Origin: Pseudomonas sp. FP1742
Lineage (GTDB): Bacteria > Pseudomonadota > Gammaproteobacteria > Pseudomonadales > Pseudomonadaceae
Length of the DNA stretch: 64,000 nt
Direction of reading: 5' to 3'
Assembly: GCF_030687145.1 (NCBI RefSeq)
Contig: NZ_CP117460.1
Span: 496,001 to 560,000 of the forward strand
In this document: positions 8,586 to 22,314 of the stretch, piece by piece
How positions within the stretch are numbered: the stretch's first letter is position 1
Layout of the letters: every line of letters begins with the position of its first letter
Program-made: the position numbers and the translations under genes
Notes under the pieces: generated by a model
Database searches by the model: none
Told to the model about the DNA's origin: nothing
The model's input: only the letters and a program-made list of their open reading frames with translations

Positions 8586-9316
8586 GCCCGCCACCGTCGC
8601 CAGAGGATCACCGGCGCCCGCAGTAACATGCCGAAGAACAGCCGGGTGTGCATGCTCGTGATCAGTATGTTGTCGTAGAACAGCCGGAAATGTGAAACGC
8701 CATCCAGAGGGTAATGGACCCTGGTCTTCAGCCACTGCATCGGCAGATTGCGCCAGGCCAGGCGCACCAGGATGTCGGAGTCGAAGTCCATGCGTTTGCC
8801 GATCCTGGTCGAGTCGATCAGAGCCAGGGTCGGTGGTAATGGATAGACACGGAAACCGCACATCGAGTCGCGAATCTGCAGCGACAGGGTGTTGATCCAG
8901 ACCATGACGTGAGTCAGGTAGCGTGCGTACAAACGGCCTTTCGGCACGCTGGCGTCGTATTGCGGATAGCCGCAGATCACCGCCTCGGGATGGTTGCGTG
9001 AGCATTCGATGAAGACTTTGACGTCTTGCAGGTCGTGCTGGCCGTCGGCGTCCACCTGCAAGGCATGGCTGAAGCCCAGGCGCGAAGCCTCCCGCAGACC
9101 GGTCATCACCGCGCCGCCTTTGCCCTGATTGACGGTGAGCCGGATCAGGTAAACCCTGTCGCGTTGAGCGAGTTGGTCCAGCACTTTGGCACAGGCAGGA
9201 CTGCTGGCATCGTCCACCAGAATGCAGGGCAGGCCATAGGCAAGCAGCGCATCGACCACGGCAGTGATGGCGGTTTCGTGGTTGTAGACCGGGATTATGG
9301 CGCAGGGGTTATGCAT
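8582..9316 (-). CDS. Family 2 glycosyltransferase (APE cluster)
   Basis: A 244-residue GT-A glycosyltransferase. It begins with CAIIPVYNHETAI, followed by LVDDASSPA (nucleotide-binding Asp pair) and the metal-binding QVDADGQHD. GFRVYPL and the RMDFDSDILVRLAWR block are as in dolichol-phosphate-mannose-synthase-like GT2 enzymes. The start is the ATG at 9316, overlapping the ligase/dehydratase gene by 8 nt; the longer open frame upstream is not hydrophobic or conserved. It overlaps the acyltransferase by 4 nt. It probably adds a sugar to the polyene head or builds its glycolipid anchor. Confidence 0.88.
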   Translation of the reverse strand: MHNPCAIIPVYNHETAITAVVDALLAYGLPCILVDDASSPACAKVLDQLAQRDRVYLIRLTVNQGKGGAVMTGLREASRLGFSHALQVDADGQHDLQDVKVFIECSRNHPEAVICGYPQYDASVPKGRLYARYLTHVMVWINTLSLQIRDSMCGFRVYPLPPTLALIDSTRIGKRMDFDSDILVRLAWRNLPMQWLKTRVHYPLDGVSHFRLFYDNILITSMHTRLFFGMLLRAPVILWRRWRA

Positions 9317-10991
9317 CGCCGGCAGCCTCCAGCAAAATCCGCCCGCTGGAGCAGGTGGCGGCTTCGTTGCGATAGGCGAAATACAATTTTCCGCGCACCG
9401 GGTCGAAGCGCAGGTGCAACTGGATTTCATCGCCGGGGCGCACCAGTTGCTGGAACTTCAGCACTTCCATGCCGGCGAATTTTGCCGGCAGGTCCATCAA
9501 TTGCTGGCCCAGGCTCAGAGCCCAGTCCACCTGCACCACGCCGGGCAATACCGGCGCCCGGGGAAAGTGCCCGCTGAAATATGCCAGGTCCGGCGGGACG
9601 GCCAGTTGCAGGCTCCACTCGCCGTCGACTTCGAGTTGCTCCAGCACTTGCGGTACCTTTGGGCGGGGTGCCAGCAGCAAGGCTTCAACCTCGGCCTGAG
9701 GAAGCTTGCCTTGCGCGTTCAGCGGCAGTTGCCGCAACAGGCGCCAGCGTCGTGGCAAGGCCAGGGTTTCACAATGCTGGCTCAAATGCTGACGCAGGGC
9801 TTGAGTGAGGCTGCGTCGCCCCTGATTGCGCAGCGCATGCATACCTTGCTCGCTGAGCACCAGCAACGCCCCCAATGAGGCGCGGTTTTCCTGTACCACG
9901 CCCAGGCGCGCTTCGGCGACCCAGGCGTGCGCCATCAGCGCGTGTTCAAGCATGGGTAGCGAGATGCGTTTTTCTTCCAGTTTGACGATTCGGTCCAGCC
10001 GCCCCAGCAGCTCGAAACGGCCGTCGGCGGTGATGCGCGCGGCATCGGCGGTGTGTTCGATGTAGCCGGCCGGCAAGTACGGCGATGCGATCAGCAGGGC
10101 ACCGTCACTGTCCTGGCTCAGCTCTACGCCGGCAAAGGGCTGCCAGAGATTCTGGCCCTGACGCCAGGCGATGCCACCGGTTTCCGAGCTGCCGAAGATT
10201 TCCGTCGGCCATTGTTGCAGGCGTTGGTGCAGGCTCTGCGCCGCTTCGGCGGGCAACGCGCCACCGGAGGAAAACACCCGGCGTACCGCGCTCAGCGCTG
10301 GCCAGTCGAGGTTGTCGCCCATGCGCTTGAGCAGCGCCGGGCTGGCGACCCAGGCGAAGGCCTGGTGTTCGCGGCTGGCCCGTTGCAAGTCTTCCGGGAA
10401 CGCCAGTTGCTTGCGCACGAACGAACGCCCGGCGCACAACGGCCACAACACCCGAAACAGCAACCCGTAGATGTGCTGGGTGGCGACGCTGCCGATGATG
10501 CAGGATTGGCCCAGATCTGCGCCCCACAGCTGCTCCAGCGCTTCGACTTCATTGGCCAGTTGGCGCAGGGTTTTGTCGATGCGCTTGGGTTCGCCACTGG
10601 AGCCGGAGGTGCACAGGCTCAACTGACAGCGATCCAGGTCCAGCGGGTTGGCCGGCAGCGGCGGATGCCGATAATCGCTCAGGTGTGCATCATCGGCCTG
10701 ATCGGTCAGCCACAAATCGACTTCGGTCGACCAGCGCTGGCGCGTCTGGGCTTGCAGGTCGGCGGGCAACAGCACGCTGACTCCGGCGCGCCAGGCGCCG
10801 AGCAGGGCAATGGCCAGGTCGGCGGCGTCTTCAAGGTGCACGGCGATGCGCTGCACACCCTGAGCTTGCAGGCCGGCAGCCAGGCTCAGGGCCTGGTCGC
10901 ACAATTGCGCGTGATTCAACGCCGGTTCGGCCGTCACGGCACGCTCCGGCTGAGCCTTGAGCAACAGTTGCTCAAGTTTTATCCAATTCAT
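9309..10991 (-). CDS. Acyl-CoA/ACP synthetase fused to 3-hydroxyacyl-ACP dehydratase (APE cluster)
   Basis: A 560-residue fusion. Residues about 1-440 form an adenylate-forming enzyme: [13 protein letters not shown] (phosphate loop), [26 protein letters not shown] and a C-terminal PLNAQGK lysine. The last 100 or so residues are a FabA/FabZ-like hotdog domain with [17 protein letters not shown]. The first half would activate the aryl starter acid and the second dehydrate a 3-hydroxyacyl-ACP. In several described APE clusters these activities are on separate proteins. The ATG at 10991 overlaps the upstream stop (ATGA 10988-10991), so an in-frame ATG 33 nt earlier is rejected. Confidence 0.88.
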   Translation of the reverse strand: MNWIKLEQLLLKAQPERAVTAEPALNHAQLCDQALSLAAGLQAQGVQRIAVHLEDAADLAIALLGAWRAGVSVLLPADLQAQTRQRWSTEVDLWLTDQADDAHLSDYRHPPLPANPLDLDRCQLSLCTSGSSGEPKRIDKTLRQLANEVEALEQLWGADLGQSCIIGSVATQHIYGLLFRVLWPLCAGRSFVRKQLAFPEDLQRASREHQAFAWVASPALLKRMGDNLDWPALSAVRRVFSSGGALPAEAAQSLHQRLQQWPTEIFGSSETGGIAWRQGQNLWQPFAGVELSQDSDGALLIASPYLPAGYIEHTADAARITADGRFELLGRLDRIVKLEEKRISLPMLEHALMAHAWVAEARLGVVQENRASLGALLVLSEQGMHALRNQGRRSLTQALRQHLSQHCETLALPRRWRLLRQLPLNAQGKLPQAEVEALLLAPRPKVPQVLEQLEVDGEWSLQLAVPPDLAYFSGHFPRAPVLPGVVQVDWALSLGQQLMDLPAKFAGMEVLKFQQLVRPGDEIQLHLRFDPVRGKLYFAYRNEAATCSSGRILLEAAGDA

Positions 10992-11533
10992 GGGTGGCCT
11001 CGTACCCGTTGTCGTATGAGCCATTCAATGGCGAACATCAGGCCGATCAATCCATAGGAGATCAGGCCGGTGTACAACATCCACCAGCTCAGCGGCGCCC
11101 AAAGGGTCAGGGCGGCGGCGCACAAACCGTTGCAAAGAAAAAACACGCTCCAGGCAATTGTCACCTGGCGGGTGTAGCGAATGGCCCTGGCCGGTAACTC
11201 CGGCTCTCGCAGGCGGGCCAGGCGTTCGACCATCGGCGGGCCGTACTTCAGGCTGAGACTGAACAGCACCAGCATGAACGCGCTGATCAGCACCGGGTAC
11301 CAGCGCAGCAGCACCGGGCTATCGAATACTGCCAGCAGCAGGCAGAACCCGATGGCGACCGTGGCCATCCACAGGCTGCCGGGCCGCCGCTTGCCGGTCA
11401 GGGCTCGCGCCAGCCACAGGCTGCCCAGCAGCAGACCGAACTGCCACGGGGCGAAGTGCTCCATGCCGAAATACACCGCAAAGGGGTACAGCAGGCCTGC
11501 GAGCAGCAGGCCAAGGCCGATCAGTCGGCTCAT
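10988..11533 (-). CDS. COG4648-like integral membrane protein (APE cluster)
   Basis: A 181-residue protein with four to five hydrophobic segments (for example GLGLLLAGLLYPFAVYFG at the N-terminus and LYTGLISYGLIGLMFAIEWL at the C-terminus). It resembles the uncharacterised COG4648 membrane proteins found next to the acyl-CoA ligase in aryl-polyene clusters. No catalytic motif is visible. It overlaps the acyl carrier protein gene and the ligase gene by 4 nt each, so it is coupled on both sides. The function is unknown; a membrane anchor for the synthase complex is one possibility. Confidence 0.8.
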   Translation of the reverse strand: MSRLIGLGLLLAGLLYPFAVYFGMEHFAPWQFGLLLGSLWLARALTGKRRPGSLWMATVAIGFCLLLAVFDSPVLLRWYPVLISAFMLVLFSLSLKYGPPMVERLARLREPELPARAIRYTRQVTIAWSVFFLCNGLCAAALTLWAPLSWWMLYTGLISYGLIGLMFAIEWLIRQRVRGHP

Positions 11534-11784
11534 GCGGCGGGTTGAACCAGACGGTAGACCGCCTCGACCACGTCGCTGACGGTGCGCACCGACTTGAATT
11601 CTTCGGCGGCGATTTTCTTGCCGGTCTGGCGTTTGATGTGATCGATCAGGTCGACCGCATCGATGCTGTCGATTTCCAGATCCTGGTACAGGTTGGATTC
11701 CAGACTGATGCGCGTGGGGTCCAGCTCGAAGAGTTCGACCAGAGCATCGCGCAGGGTGTTGAAAATATCGTCACGAGTTTGCAT
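11530..11784 (-). CDS. Acyl carrier protein 2 (APE cluster)
   Basis: An 84-residue acyl carrier protein. The phosphopantetheine-attachment serine is S40 in LEIDSIDAVDLIDH. It is acidic, four-helical and of normal ACP length. The start at 11784 lies 9 nt downstream of the first ACP gene's stop, and the 3' end overlaps the membrane protein gene. It presumably carries the growing polyene chain or the starter unit. Paired ACPs are normal for aryl-polyene clusters. Confidence 0.92.
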   Translation of the reverse strand: MQTRDDIFNTLRDALVELFELDPTRISLESNLYQDLEIDSIDAVDLIDHIKRQTGKKIAAEEFKSVRTVSDVVEAVYRLVQPAA

Positions 11785-11793
11785 GGTCCGGTC

Positions 11794-12054
11794 TCAAGCT
11801 GCCTGTGTTGCACTGACGAACGCCGCAAGGCTCGCCACGTTGCTGAAGTGTTTACGGGTGTCTTTGGCGTCGGCATCGATCTTGATGCCGTACTTTTTCT
11901 GGATCGCCAGGCCGAGTTCCAGCGCGTCTACCGAGTCCAGGCCCAAGCCTTCGCCGAACAGCGTCTGGTCGTCGCCGATGTCGTCGACGCTGATGTCTTC
12001 CAGGCCCAGGGCTTCGATGATCAGTTCTTTGATTTCACGGTGTAGATCGCTCAT
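11794..12054 (-). CDS. Acyl carrier protein 1 (APE cluster)
   Basis: An 86-residue acyl carrier protein with the modified serine at S41 in GLGLDSVDALELG. The ATG at 12054 is preceded by AAGGAG at 10-nt spacing. A longer frame from 12096 would add 14 residues that lie inside the upstream gene and is rejected. It overlaps the PlsC-like gene by 20 nt. The two ACPs differ around the serine (LDSVDAL against IDSIDAV), which suggests different partner enzymes. Confidence 0.92.
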   Translation of the reverse strand: MSDLHREIKELIIEALGLEDISVDDIGDDQTLFGEGLGLDSVDALELGLAIQKKYGIKIDADAKDTRKHFSNVASLAAFVSATQAA

Positions 12055-12844
12055 CTTCGGCGAGCTCCTTAATAAAGTAATGGTGCAAATAATCATTGAG
12101 CTTGCGCGAGGCCTGGGGCGCAGGCCCCTGCGTAGCGAAGGCCTGTGGATCTATATCGGCCCCGACGCGGAAACTGAAGTGCACGCGGCGTTTGGGGATC
12201 CGATACCAGGGTTCGGCCTTGGTCAATGTGGTCGGGTTGACCTTGATGATCACCGGGGTGAGGATTCTCGCACCGCGCAGGGCGATTGCCGCCGCCCCCC
12301 GATGAAAGGCCGGCGGTTGGCCGGGTTGGGTCCGGGTGCCCTCGGGGAAAATGATCAGGGTCTGACCGCTTTTCAGCGCATCGGCAGCGGCGTCGAGCAT
12401 GTCCATGCTGCCATCGTTGCTGATGTATTCGGTACAGCGTAGCGGACCGCGGGTGAACGGGTTTTCCCAGAGGCTTTTCTTGACCACGCAATTGGCGTGG
12501 CGCACCAGCCCGATCAAAAACACCACATCGATCAGCGATGGGTGGTTGGCGACGATCATCTGGCCTGGCCGTCCGAGTTTTTCCGCCCCTTGTATGTCAT
12601 AGGTCAGCACACCGCTGCGCGCCATGAAACGAATGAAAAACCAGAAACACCGGCTGACCGTCTGCCGAGCTCGCTGACGATGGGCCTGGGCGCCTCCCGG
12701 CAGGCAATTCAACAGCGGGAACACCACCAGTCGCAGGCACAGGCTGCTCAACCCGAACAGGGTGAAGCTTGCGGCAGTGGCCAGCAGGCGCCAGTAGTAG
12801 GCGTCGCGGTTTTTATCGGTTACGGGTTGCGTTGCCAGGTCCAT
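12035..12844 (-). CDS. PlsC-type 1-acylglycerol-3-phosphate acyltransferase-like protein (APE cluster)
   Basis: A 269-residue membrane-associated acyltransferase. It has the HxxxxD active site in ANHPSLIDVVF and the acceptor-binding block IIFPEGTRTQPG. A hydrophobic stretch near residues 20-45 would anchor it to the inner membrane. The start is the ATG at 12844, preceded by GGAAAAA; the frame is open further upstream only because it crosses the preceding gene. It overlaps that gene by 25 nt and the first ACP gene by 20 nt. It may transfer an acyl group to the lipid anchor of the polyene. Confidence 0.88.
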   Translation of the reverse strand: MDLATQPVTDKNRDAYYWRLLATAASFTLFGLSSLCLRLVVFPLLNCLPGGAQAHRQRARQTVSRCFWFFIRFMARSGVLTYDIQGAEKLGRPGQMIVANHPSLIDVVFLIGLVRHANCVVKKSLWENPFTRGPLRCTEYISNDGSMDMLDAAADALKSGQTLIIFPEGTRTQPGQPPAFHRGAAAIALRGARILTPVIIKVNPTTLTKAEPWYRIPKRRVHFSFRVGADIDPQAFATQGPAPQASRKLNDYLHHYFIKELAEDERSTP

Positions 12845-13545
12845 ACACGATTTTTCCAGGCATGTTGGCAGGTAGTCTGCTGGCCGAGCAGGGTAGGCAT
12901 CAGATTCAGGGCATGCGGCCAGTGGGTTTTGGACAACGCTTGCGAGGTGCTGTTCAGCGACAGCTGCCACTGATTACCGGGAGTGATCAGCAGGCCGACC
13001 GCGTAAGGAAACGGCACATCATCGATCCAGGCCGAGTAGGCGGCGGGTGGTTGTTCTTCGGTGACGACCAGCAGTACCGCGGGCGCGCCTTCCTCAAGCA
13101 GCGCCGCGGCCTCTAGCATGCCGTGTTCAAGGCCATCGCCGGCCGCGGCAATGGCGGTCATTTCGCTGGTTTCGCCGCGCATGATCGACCACAAGCCGAT
13201 CACCGCGTTGTGCACCGACAGGCTGAACTGGGTGGGCGACAATGGCTGGTCGGTCGCCAGATCGCTGAGAATCTCGAAGGTGCGCGGGGTTTCGCCGTGG
13301 CGAGAAATAAAGACCAACGGCAGGTTGGGACGACCATCAGCCAAGGGCCAGCCGACACTGAACGCCATCCGCGCCAGACGGCTGAGTCGCCGGCGCTGCA
13401 TGGCCGGCAGAAACGACACATCGGGGGCGGCATCGCTGGGTTCGAGCACGACCGGTTGTCGGCTCCAGGCCTGCCAATCATCCACGCTTTCAAGCCCAGG
13501 GGCCCACGCGCGCCATTGGGCGATGTTGAAGTTGATCACAGACAT
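12820..13545 (-). CDS. Beta-ketoacyl synthase-like chain length factor, first gene of APE operon
   Basis: A 241-residue protein matching the short N-terminal ketosynthase-like domain proteins of aryl-polyene clusters. The region SPTQFSLSVHNAVIGLWSI corresponds to the nucleophile-elbow area of ketosynthases, where Val-His replaces the usual Ala-Cys. It therefore lacks the catalytic cysteine and the C-terminal half. It likely pairs with a full ketosynthase encoded beyond the left window edge to set chain length. The ATG at 13545 is the first start of the minus-strand operon and faces the divergent parA-like gene across 357 bp. Confidence 0.85.
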   Translation of the reverse strand: MSVINFNIAQWRAWAPGLESVDDWQAWSRQPVVLEPSDAAPDVSFLPAMQRRRLSRLARMAFSVGWPLADGRPNLPLVFISRHGETPRTFEILSDLATDQPLSPTQFSLSVHNAVIGLWSIMRGETSEMTAIAAAGDGLEHGMLEAAALLEEGAPAVLLVVTEEQPPAAYSAWIDDVPFPYAVGLLITPGNQWQLSLNSTSQALSKTHWPHALNLMPTLLGQQTTCQHAWKNRVWTWQRNP

Positions 13546-13669
13546 TCATCCCGCCCCTGCGGGCTTCCTTTGACGCGGTGAGTCGCAAAGCCGCGGCTGA
13601 CCTGACATGGCGCTTAACGCCCAGTGGCGCGCATTATCCCGGTGCTGCGGGCGTGTAGCAAATGCTGGT

Positions 13670-13692
13670 TACATTTTGCGCAATAAAATGTA
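13670..13692. promoter_or_regulatory. Palindromic operator candidate upstream of the APE operon
   Basis: Arms TACATTTT (13670-13677) and AAAATGTA (13685-13692) are perfect reverse complements around a 7-nt spacer. The centre is about 136 bp upstream of the first APE start codon, in the AT-rich part of the divergent region. The size fits a dimeric repressor or activator. The protein that binds it is unknown. Confidence 0.5.
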
Positions 13693-13820
13693 CCGTCTGG
13701 TTCGCGAAAAAAGCTGTCGTTTGGCCATTATCCACGGTGCGGCAAATATGTCTGTCGGCTGTATCGGCTATTAATGGACGAGTTGGCGGCTTTTTCTACC
13801 GGAGATTTACCGATGACTGT

Positions 13821-13865
13821 GTAGTCCCTATGCCGGCAAGGTAGCGAAGCAGCGTCGTGGACTAC
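13821..13865. promoter_or_regulatory. Inverted repeat upstream of parA
   Basis: GTAGTCC (13821-13827) and GGACTAC (13859-13865) are exact reverse complements separated by 31 nt. The right arm ends 37 nt before the parA ATG. It could form a 5' leader stem or be a spaced operator. Confidence 0.35.
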
Positions 13866-13902
13866 TACACTCGATCATTCTTTGATACACGGAGGTTTAG
13901 AC

Positions 13903-14673
13903 ATGCGGCGCGTGGTGTTCAATCAGAAAGGTGGCGTGGGCAAATCAAGCATTGCCTGCAATCTGGCGGCGGTCAGCGCCAGCGAAGGCTATCGCACGCT
14001 CTTGGTGGATCTCGATGCCCAGGCCAACTCCACTCAATACCTGACGGGGCTCACCGGTGATGATATCCCGATGGGCATTGCCGACTTCTTCAAGCAGACC
14101 CTGTCTTCCGGGCCGTTCTCCAAGAAAAACCAGGTCGACATCTACGAAACCCCGTTCGATAACCTCCACGTCATCACCGCCACCGCCGAACTGGCTGACC
14201 TGCAGCCCAAGCTTGAGGCCAAACACAAGATCAACAAGCTGCGTAAATTGCTCGAGGAACTGGACGGCGATTACGACCGGATCTACCTCGACACCCCGCC
14301 AGCGCTGAATTTCTATGCCGTCTCGGCCTTGATCGCCGCTGATCGTGTGCTGATCCCCTTCGACTGCGACAGCTTCTCGCGCCAGGCGCTGTATGGCCTG
14401 CTGGCGGAAATCGAAGAGTTGAAGGACGACCACAATGAAGGGCTGGAAGTCGAAGGTATCGTCGTCAATCAGTTCCAGGCCCGCGCCAGCCTGCCGCAGC
14501 AAATCCTCGACGAACTGATCGCCGAAGGGCTGCCGGTGCTGCCGGTGTACCTGGCCAGTTCGGTGCGCATGCGCGAATCCCACCAGGCCAACACGCCACT
14601 GATCCACCTCGACCCGCGACACAAGTTGACCCAGCAATTCGTCGACCTGCACGCTCTGCTGGAAAATACCTGA
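13903..14673 (+). CDS. Orphan ParA-family ATPase
   Basis: A 256-residue deviant-Walker ATPase. The P-loop QKGGVGKSS has the signature Lys at position 9 and Lys at 14. The second conserved acidic strand is [12 protein letters not shown], and [10 protein letters not shown] is the Walker B region. The ATG at 13903 is chosen because GGAGG precedes it with 7-nt spacing; an in-frame ATG 21 nt earlier has no ribosome-binding site. No parB gene or parS-like repeat is visible beside it, so it is not the chromosomal partition ParA. It may position a protein complex or cluster in the cell. A REP doublet follows. Confidence 0.88.
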   Translation: MRRVVFNQKGGVGKSSIACNLAAVSASEGYRTLLVDLDAQANSTQYLTGLTGDDIPMGIADFFKQTLSSGPFSKKNQVDIYETPFDNLHVITATAELADLQPKLEAKHKINKLRKLLEELDGDYDRIYLDTPPALNFYAVSALIAADRVLIPFDCDSFSRQALYGLLAEIEELKDDHNEGLEVEGIVVNQFQARASLPQQILDELIAEGLPVLPVYLASSVRMRESHQANTPLIHLDPRHKLTQQFVDLHALLENT

Positions 14674-14701
14674 ATCGCTGTTGTTGGCGCGGACCCCATG
14701 G

Positions 14702-14785
14702 GGGAGCGGGCTTGCTCGCGAAGGGGCCATAACAGTCAACATCATCGTTGATTGATAGACCGCTTTCGCGAGCAAGCCCGCTCCC
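14702..14785. repeat. REP doublet (GAGCGGGCTTGCTCGCG family)
   Basis: Inverted copies of the REP core at 14702-14722 and 14765-14785, separated by a 42-nt spacer. It lies between the convergent parA-like and trxC genes, where it may also act as a transcription stop. Confidence 0.85.
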
Positions 14786-14806
14786 ACATTTGGCCTCGTG
14801 TAGTTT

Positions 14807-15241
14807 TCAAATCCCCTGACTGCGCAACCAGCTCATCAACTGCGGCAACGGGAAGGCCCCGCTCTGACGAGCCACTTCCCGACCGTTCCTGAACAGAATC
14901 AGGCTCGGGATCGAGCGAATCCCCAACTGCGCCGACAACTGCTGATTCGCCTCGCTGTCCAGCTTGGCCAGCCGACACTTGCCCGCCAATTGCCCCGCCG
15001 CCTGCTCGAACACCGGTGCAAACGACTTGCACGGCCCGCACCAATCCGCCCACACATCCACCAGCAACGGCAGGTCACCCTTGATCTGACTGGCGTAATC
15101 GCCTTGCGTCAATTCGAACGGCTTGCTCAGCAAGACCTCGGCCTTGCAGCGGCCGCACTTTGGATGATCGTTGACGCGTTCGGCGGGGATGCGGTTCAGG
15201 CCGTTGCAGTGGGGGCAGGGGATGAGGAGTGGGTCGGTCAT
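14807..15241 (-). CDS. trxC: Thioredoxin 2 (zinc-binding thioredoxin)
   Basis: A 144-residue thioredoxin with an N-terminal zinc ribbon (cysteines 9, 12, 29 and 32, in CPHC and CGRC). A thioredoxin fold follows with the redox-active WCGPC (Cys68 and Cys71). This arrangement is diagnostic of thioredoxin 2, a cytoplasmic disulfide reductase linked to oxidative stress. The ATG at 15241 is chosen because the protein begins with the zinc-ribbon region as in other TrxC proteins; 34 upstream in-frame codons are not conserved. It is convergent with the parA-like gene. Confidence 0.93.
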   Translation of the reverse strand: MTDPLLIPCPHCNGLNRIPAERVNDHPKCGRCKAEVLLSKPFELTQGDYASQIKGDLPLLVDVWADWCGPCKSFAPVFEQAAGQLAGKCRLAKLDSEANQQLSAQLGIRSIPSLILFRNGREVARQSGAFPLPQLMSWLRSQGI

Positions 15242-15415
15242 GATCGGGTTCCGGATGAGTAGGCAATCTATGGAACTGATCTGGAGTCGGAAATGATGTT
15301 TATCAAGGCGCAAGTTTGTACGCAATAACCTGGTGGACATCATAGGCGACCCTATCGAAGCCTATGACCAAAAGCGCCGGCGAGCACCCGTCTGAATATT
15401 CAGTGTTGTTCAGTC

Positions 15416-16914
<1,499 letters not shown>

Positions 16915-16927
16915 AGGGATAGCGCGC

Positions 16928-20278
<3,351 letters not shown>

Positions 20279-20312
20279 AGAGACCGATCGAAAACGAGAC
20301 GAAGTGTGGAGT

Positions 20313-22055
20313 TTAGAGGAACAGGCCGGGGCCGGGGCGACTTCCTTCGGGGAATCTGACGCCCACTTTCCCAATCTTGTTCCCTTCCATGACCGCGACG
20401 GTCCAGAGGGTGTTGTTCCACTCCACCTGGTCACCGACGACTGGAGCACCCCCCACTTTCTGGGCAATGAAATGGCCCAGGGACATGTTCGGGTCGATGC
20501 CCTCGACTTTCAACCCGTACAGGGCCGCAACCGCGCCCAGCTGGGCGTCTCCTTCGAGTACGAAGTCGCCGAAGAAACGCAAATCCAGCCCCCGTTGAGG
20601 TGCCTGGCTGAAGAGTTTTCCGAGCGCCGGAAGGTTGTGTTCGTGGCCGATCACGCAGAGCAAATCATCGACTTCGAGCACCGTACTACCCGACGGATGG
20701 AGCAGTTGCTGGCCACGAAACAGGGCCGCGATACGGGTGCCTTCGGGCATTTTCAGATCGCGAAGGGGGGAGCCGATGCACCATTTCTCGGCACCGAGGC
20801 GATACACGAACAGCTCCCACTCGCTGGTGACATGCACTTCCAGCGCCGATCGGGAGATCGGCAGGGGCTCCGGCGGGACGGTCACTTTCAAAAGCTTGGC
20901 GACCCACGGCAGGCTTGTGCCCTGCACCAACAGCGACACCAGCACGATAAAGAACGCCAGGTTGAAATACAGCTGAGCATTGGGCAGCCCCGCCATCAGC
21001 GGGAACACCGCCAGAATGATCGGGACGGCGCCGCGCAAACCGACCCAGGAAATGAATGCTTTTTCGCGTCCATGGAACGCTTTGAAGGGCAGCAGGCCAG
21101 CCAGCACCGACAGCGGGCGGGCGAACAGAATCATCCACAGCGCCAGGCCCAGCGCCGGCAAAGCAATCGGCAGCAGGTCATGGGGCGTGACCAGCAGCCC
21201 CAGCACCAGGAACATGCCGATCTGGGCCAGCCACGCCATGCCGTCGAGCATATGCAAAATGCCGTGACGGCTGCGCACCGGGCGGTTGCCGATCACCAGA
21301 CCGCACAGGTACACCGCCAGAAAGCCGCTGCCGTGCAGGGCGTTGGTCAGGGCAAATACCACCAGGCCGCCGGCAATCACCAGAATCGGATAAAGGCCGG
21401 TGGCCAGGTGGATACGGTTGACCAGTTGCAGCATCAGCCAACCGCCGCCGAGGCCGATGACGCCGCCAATACCGAACTCACGCAGCAAGTGCCCGAGCAG
21501 GCTCCAGTGCAGGCCGGTCTGGCCGCTGGCGAGCATGTCGATCAGGGTGACGGTGAGAAACACCGCCATCGGGTCGTTGCTGCCGGATTCGATTTCCAGG
21601 CTTGCGCTCACCCGTTCGTTCAGGCCTTTGCCGCCGAGCAGCGAGAACACGGCCGCGGCATCGGTGGAGCCGACGATGGCGCCGATCAGCAGGCCTTGAA
21701 TCAGGTTCAGATTGAACAACCACGCGGCGGCCATGCCAGTCAGCCCGGTGGTGATCAGCACCCCGACCGTGGCCAGCGACAGCGCCGGCCATAACGCCAC
21801 GCGAAAACTCGCCACCCGGGTACGCAAGCCGCCGTCGAGCAGGATCACCGCCAGGGCGAGGTTGCCGACCAGATAAGCCGTGGGGTAGTTATCGAAAATA
21901 ATGCCGGCACCGTCGACACCGGCCGACATGCCCACCGCGAGGATGATCACCAGAATCGGGATCCCGAGGCGCGATGAAAGTGAGCTCACCAGAATGCTCG
22001 CACCTACCAGCAACGCGCCGATCAAGAACAGGCTGTTGATGGTCGTCGCATTCAA
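20313..22055 (-). CDS. cvrA: Potassium/proton antiporter CvrA (NhaP2)
   Basis: A 580-residue CPA1 antiporter. About 12 membrane helices cover residues 1-390, with the ion-binding [13 protein letters not shown] helix. A TrkA-C-like cytoplasmic domain (about 400-480, with [15 protein letters not shown]) and a C-terminal CorC/HlyC-like domain ending in [11 protein letters not shown] follow. This domain order is that of K+/H+ antiporters of the CvrA/NhaP2 type, which expel K+ under low osmolarity. Placement directly before mscK fits a shared role in osmotic balance. Confidence 0.92.
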   Translation of the reverse strand: MNATTINSLFLIGALLVGASILVSSLSSRLGIPILVIILAVGMSAGVDGAGIIFDNYPTAYLVGNLALAVILLDGGLRTRVASFRVALWPALSLATVGVLITTGLTGMAAAWLFNLNLIQGLLIGAIVGSTDAAAVFSLLGGKGLNERVSASLEIESGSNDPMAVFLTVTLIDMLASGQTGLHWSLLGHLLREFGIGGVIGLGGGWLMLQLVNRIHLATGLYPILVIAGGLVVFALTNALHGSGFLAVYLCGLVIGNRPVRSRHGILHMLDGMAWLAQIGMFLVLGLLVTPHDLLPIALPALGLALWMILFARPLSVLAGLLPFKAFHGREKAFISWVGLRGAVPIILAVFPLMAGLPNAQLYFNLAFFIVLVSLLVQGTSLPWVAKLLKVTVPPEPLPISRSALEVHVTSEWELFVYRLGAEKWCIGSPLRDLKMPEGTRIAALFRGQQLLHPSGSTVLEVDDLLCVIGHEHNLPALGKLFSQAPQRGLDLRFFGDFVLEGDAQLGAVAALYGLKVEGIDPNMSLGHFIAQKVGGAPVVGDQVEWNNTLWTVAVMEGNKIGKVGVRFPEGSRPGPGLFL

Positions 22056-22142
22056 AGGCAGTACTCCAGAAGCGTAAAGGCGGGCGCAAACTGACCATGC
22101 AGTCCGCGTGCCAGCGATTCTAACCTGTTGAAATGTGATGCT

Positions 22143-22159
22143 GTCAAAAAGCTTTTGAC
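22143..22159. promoter_or_regulatory. Palindrome upstream of cvrA
   Basis: GTCAAAA and TTTTGAC are perfect reverse complements around a 3-nt centre. It lies about 90-105 bp upstream of the cvrA start. It could be an operator or a small hairpin. Confidence 0.35.
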
Positions 22160-22168
22160 GGCGATCAT

Positions 22169-22306
22169 CCCCTGTGGCGAGGGGGCTTGCCCCCGTTGGG
22201 TCGCGCAGCGACCCCCAAACCGGCGCTGCGGTGCGCCAGGTTCAACGCGTGGGTCAATTGCGACTGCTTCGCAGCCGAACGGGGGCAAGCCCCCTCGCCA
22301 CAGGGG
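22169..22306. repeat. Long REP doublet (GGCGAGGGGGCTTGCCCCCGTT family)
   Basis: Inverted outer arms CCCCTGTGGCGAGGGGGC (from 22169) and GCCCCCTCGCCACAGGGG (to 22306), with internal hairpins such as GGGTCGCGCAGCGACCC. This is a different REP family from the GAGCGGGCTTGCTCGCG type found elsewhere in the window. It occupies the gap between the divergent-terminating chemoreceptor and the cvrA promoter. Confidence 0.85.
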
Positions 22307-22314
22307 GGCAGCCG

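Larger units (their letters stand above)
13546..13902. promoter_or_regulatory. Divergent promoter region between the APE operon and parA
   Basis: A gene-free region of 357 bp that must hold the promoters of both divergent units. It includes a near-perfect inverted repeat at 13670-13692 and a second inverted repeat at 13821-13865, annotated separately. The middle part (about 13650-13800) is markedly AT-richer than the surrounding coding sequence. No convincing open reading frame was seen. Confidence 0.6.
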
